19,950 nt of DNA, from assembly GCA_023434465.1 (NCBI GenBank), contig JAEYSQ010000205.1:1-19950 (forward strand), written 5' to 3'. The stretch comes from Actinomycetes bacterium. Its GTDB lineage: Bacteria > Actinomycetota > Thermoleophilia > Solirubrobacterales > 70-9. Below, one piece after another: positions 19,446 to 19,950 of this stretch; position 1 is the first letter of the stretch, and each line of letters begins with the position of its first letter. The notes beneath the pieces are model-generated. The model ran no database searches and was not told the DNA's origin. It saw only the letters and a list, made by a program, of their open reading frames with translations. The position numbers and the translations under genes were made by a program.

Positions 19446-19950
19446 GTGGGAAAGACGATTGGAATCGACCTCGGCACGACTAACTCGTGCGTAGCGGTTC
19501 TCGAAGGCGGCGAACCGACCGTCCTCGAGAACTCCGAGGGCGGGCGCACCACCCCGTCGGTGGTCGCCTTCAACGACAAGGACGAACGGCTGGTCGGCAC
19601 CGTCGCCAAGCGCCAGGCCGTGATGAACCCCGAAAACACGATCTTCTCGATCAAGCGCTTCATGGGCCGCAAGGAGGCCGAGGTCAAGGAAGAGGAGACG
19701 ATGATCCCGTACAAGGTCGAGGCCGGCCCGAACGGCGACGTCCGGGTCGACGCGCGCGGCAAGCAGTACTCGCCGCCCGAGATCAGCGCGATGATCCTCG
19801 GCAAGCTCAAGGCCGACGCCGAGGCGAAGCTGGGCGAAACGGTCGATTCGGCCGTGATCACCGTGCCGGCCTACTTCAACGACGACCAGCGTCAGGCGAC
19901 CAAGGACGCCGGCAAGATCGCCGGACTAGAGGTCAAACGGATCATCAACG
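19446..19950 (+). CDS. dnaK: Molecular chaperone DnaK (Hsp70), N-terminal part only
   Basis: The first 168 codons of the ATPase domain, open to the window edge. Residues 1-18 contain the phosphate-binding loop GIDLGTTNSCVAV. RTTPSVVAF, the NPENTIFSIKRFMGRK segment and ITVPAYFNDDQRQATKDAG are diagnostic of DnaK rather than HscA or other Hsp70s. The start is GTG 19446, supported by AGGAG (19434-19438) at 7-nt spacing and by the exact position of the conserved N-terminus. DnaK folds client proteins with GrpE and DnaJ, whose genes may follow beyond the window. The upstream AT-rich region is its likely promoter. Confidence 0.98.
   Translation, partial: MGKTIGIDLGTTNSCVAVLEGGEPTVLENSEGGRTTPSVVAFNDKDERLVGTVAKRQAVMNPENTIFSIKRFMGRKEAEVKEEETMIPYKVEAGPNGDVRVDARGKQYSPPEISAMILGKLKADAEAKLGETVDSAVITVPAYFNDDQRQATKDAGKIAGLEVKRIIN

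Noticed and set aside
1..19950. CRISPR arrays, insertion sequences, phage genes, integrases
   Set aside because: I found no regularly spaced repeats, transposase or integrase motifs, or target-site duplications; the window reads as core chromosome.

Overview
The window is gene-dense, high-GC DNA with almost no spare space. Actinobacterium-type inositol-3-phosphate synthase, a PIP-synthase-like CDP-alcohol phosphotransferase, a coenzyme F420-type luciferase-like oxidoreductase, DnaK and many TANNNT -10 boxes placed directly in front of start codons all suggest a deep-branching actinobacterium. Thermoleophilia/Solirubrobacterales is my best guess. That placement is inference; no rRNA is present.

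Layout. 1-2843 (minus strand): a secreted alpha/beta hydrolase of the PAF-acetylhydrolase type (C-terminus cut off by the window edge), lgt, tRNA-Glu(UUC) and argF. 2867-6563 (plus): an RlmD/TrmA-type RNA uracil methyltransferase translationally coupled to an F420-type oxidoreductase, then a UPF0114 membrane protein and an ABM-cupin fusion. 6573-8458 (minus): NADP-type glutamate dehydrogenase and a small membrane protein. 8459-8669: a non-coding, AT-richer segment with a 16-bp inverted repeat. 8670-15775 (minus): six genes in series, in transcription order a PAP2_3/AUR1-like membrane enzyme, a GT-C-like polytopic membrane protein, a CDP-alcohol phosphotransferase, inositol-3-phosphate synthase, a GT4-PHP fusion and an atypical uracil-DNA glycosylase family protein. 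15845-17965 (plus): a PfkB sugar kinase, an endonuclease III-like glycosylase and a membrane-anchored cytochrome c. 18069-19253 (plus): a secreted EEP-fold nuclease/phosphatase closed by a strong 15-bp hairpin. 19446 to the end: the first 168 codons of dnaK.

The most interesting block is 8670-15775. Inositol phosphate made by Ino1 could be used by the CDP-alcohol phosphotransferase to make phosphatidylinositol phosphate, and then be processed by a phosphatase-type PHP domain, one or two glycosyltransferase-like proteins and an AUR1-like PAP2 enzyme. This reads as a candidate inositol glycolipid module. A mycothiol-type route (GT4 plus PHP phosphatase acting on inositol phosphate) is a competing reading. 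The GT4 domain has lost both acidic residues of its EX7E motif, so its chemistry is open.

A second theme is translation start architecture. Six genes or operon heads have a TAGNNT box 6-8 nt before the start codon and no Shine-Dalgarno sequence, as expected for leaderless mRNAs. Coupled or housekeeping genes (the oxidoreductase, the EEP protein, dnaK) have clear Shine-Dalgarno sites.
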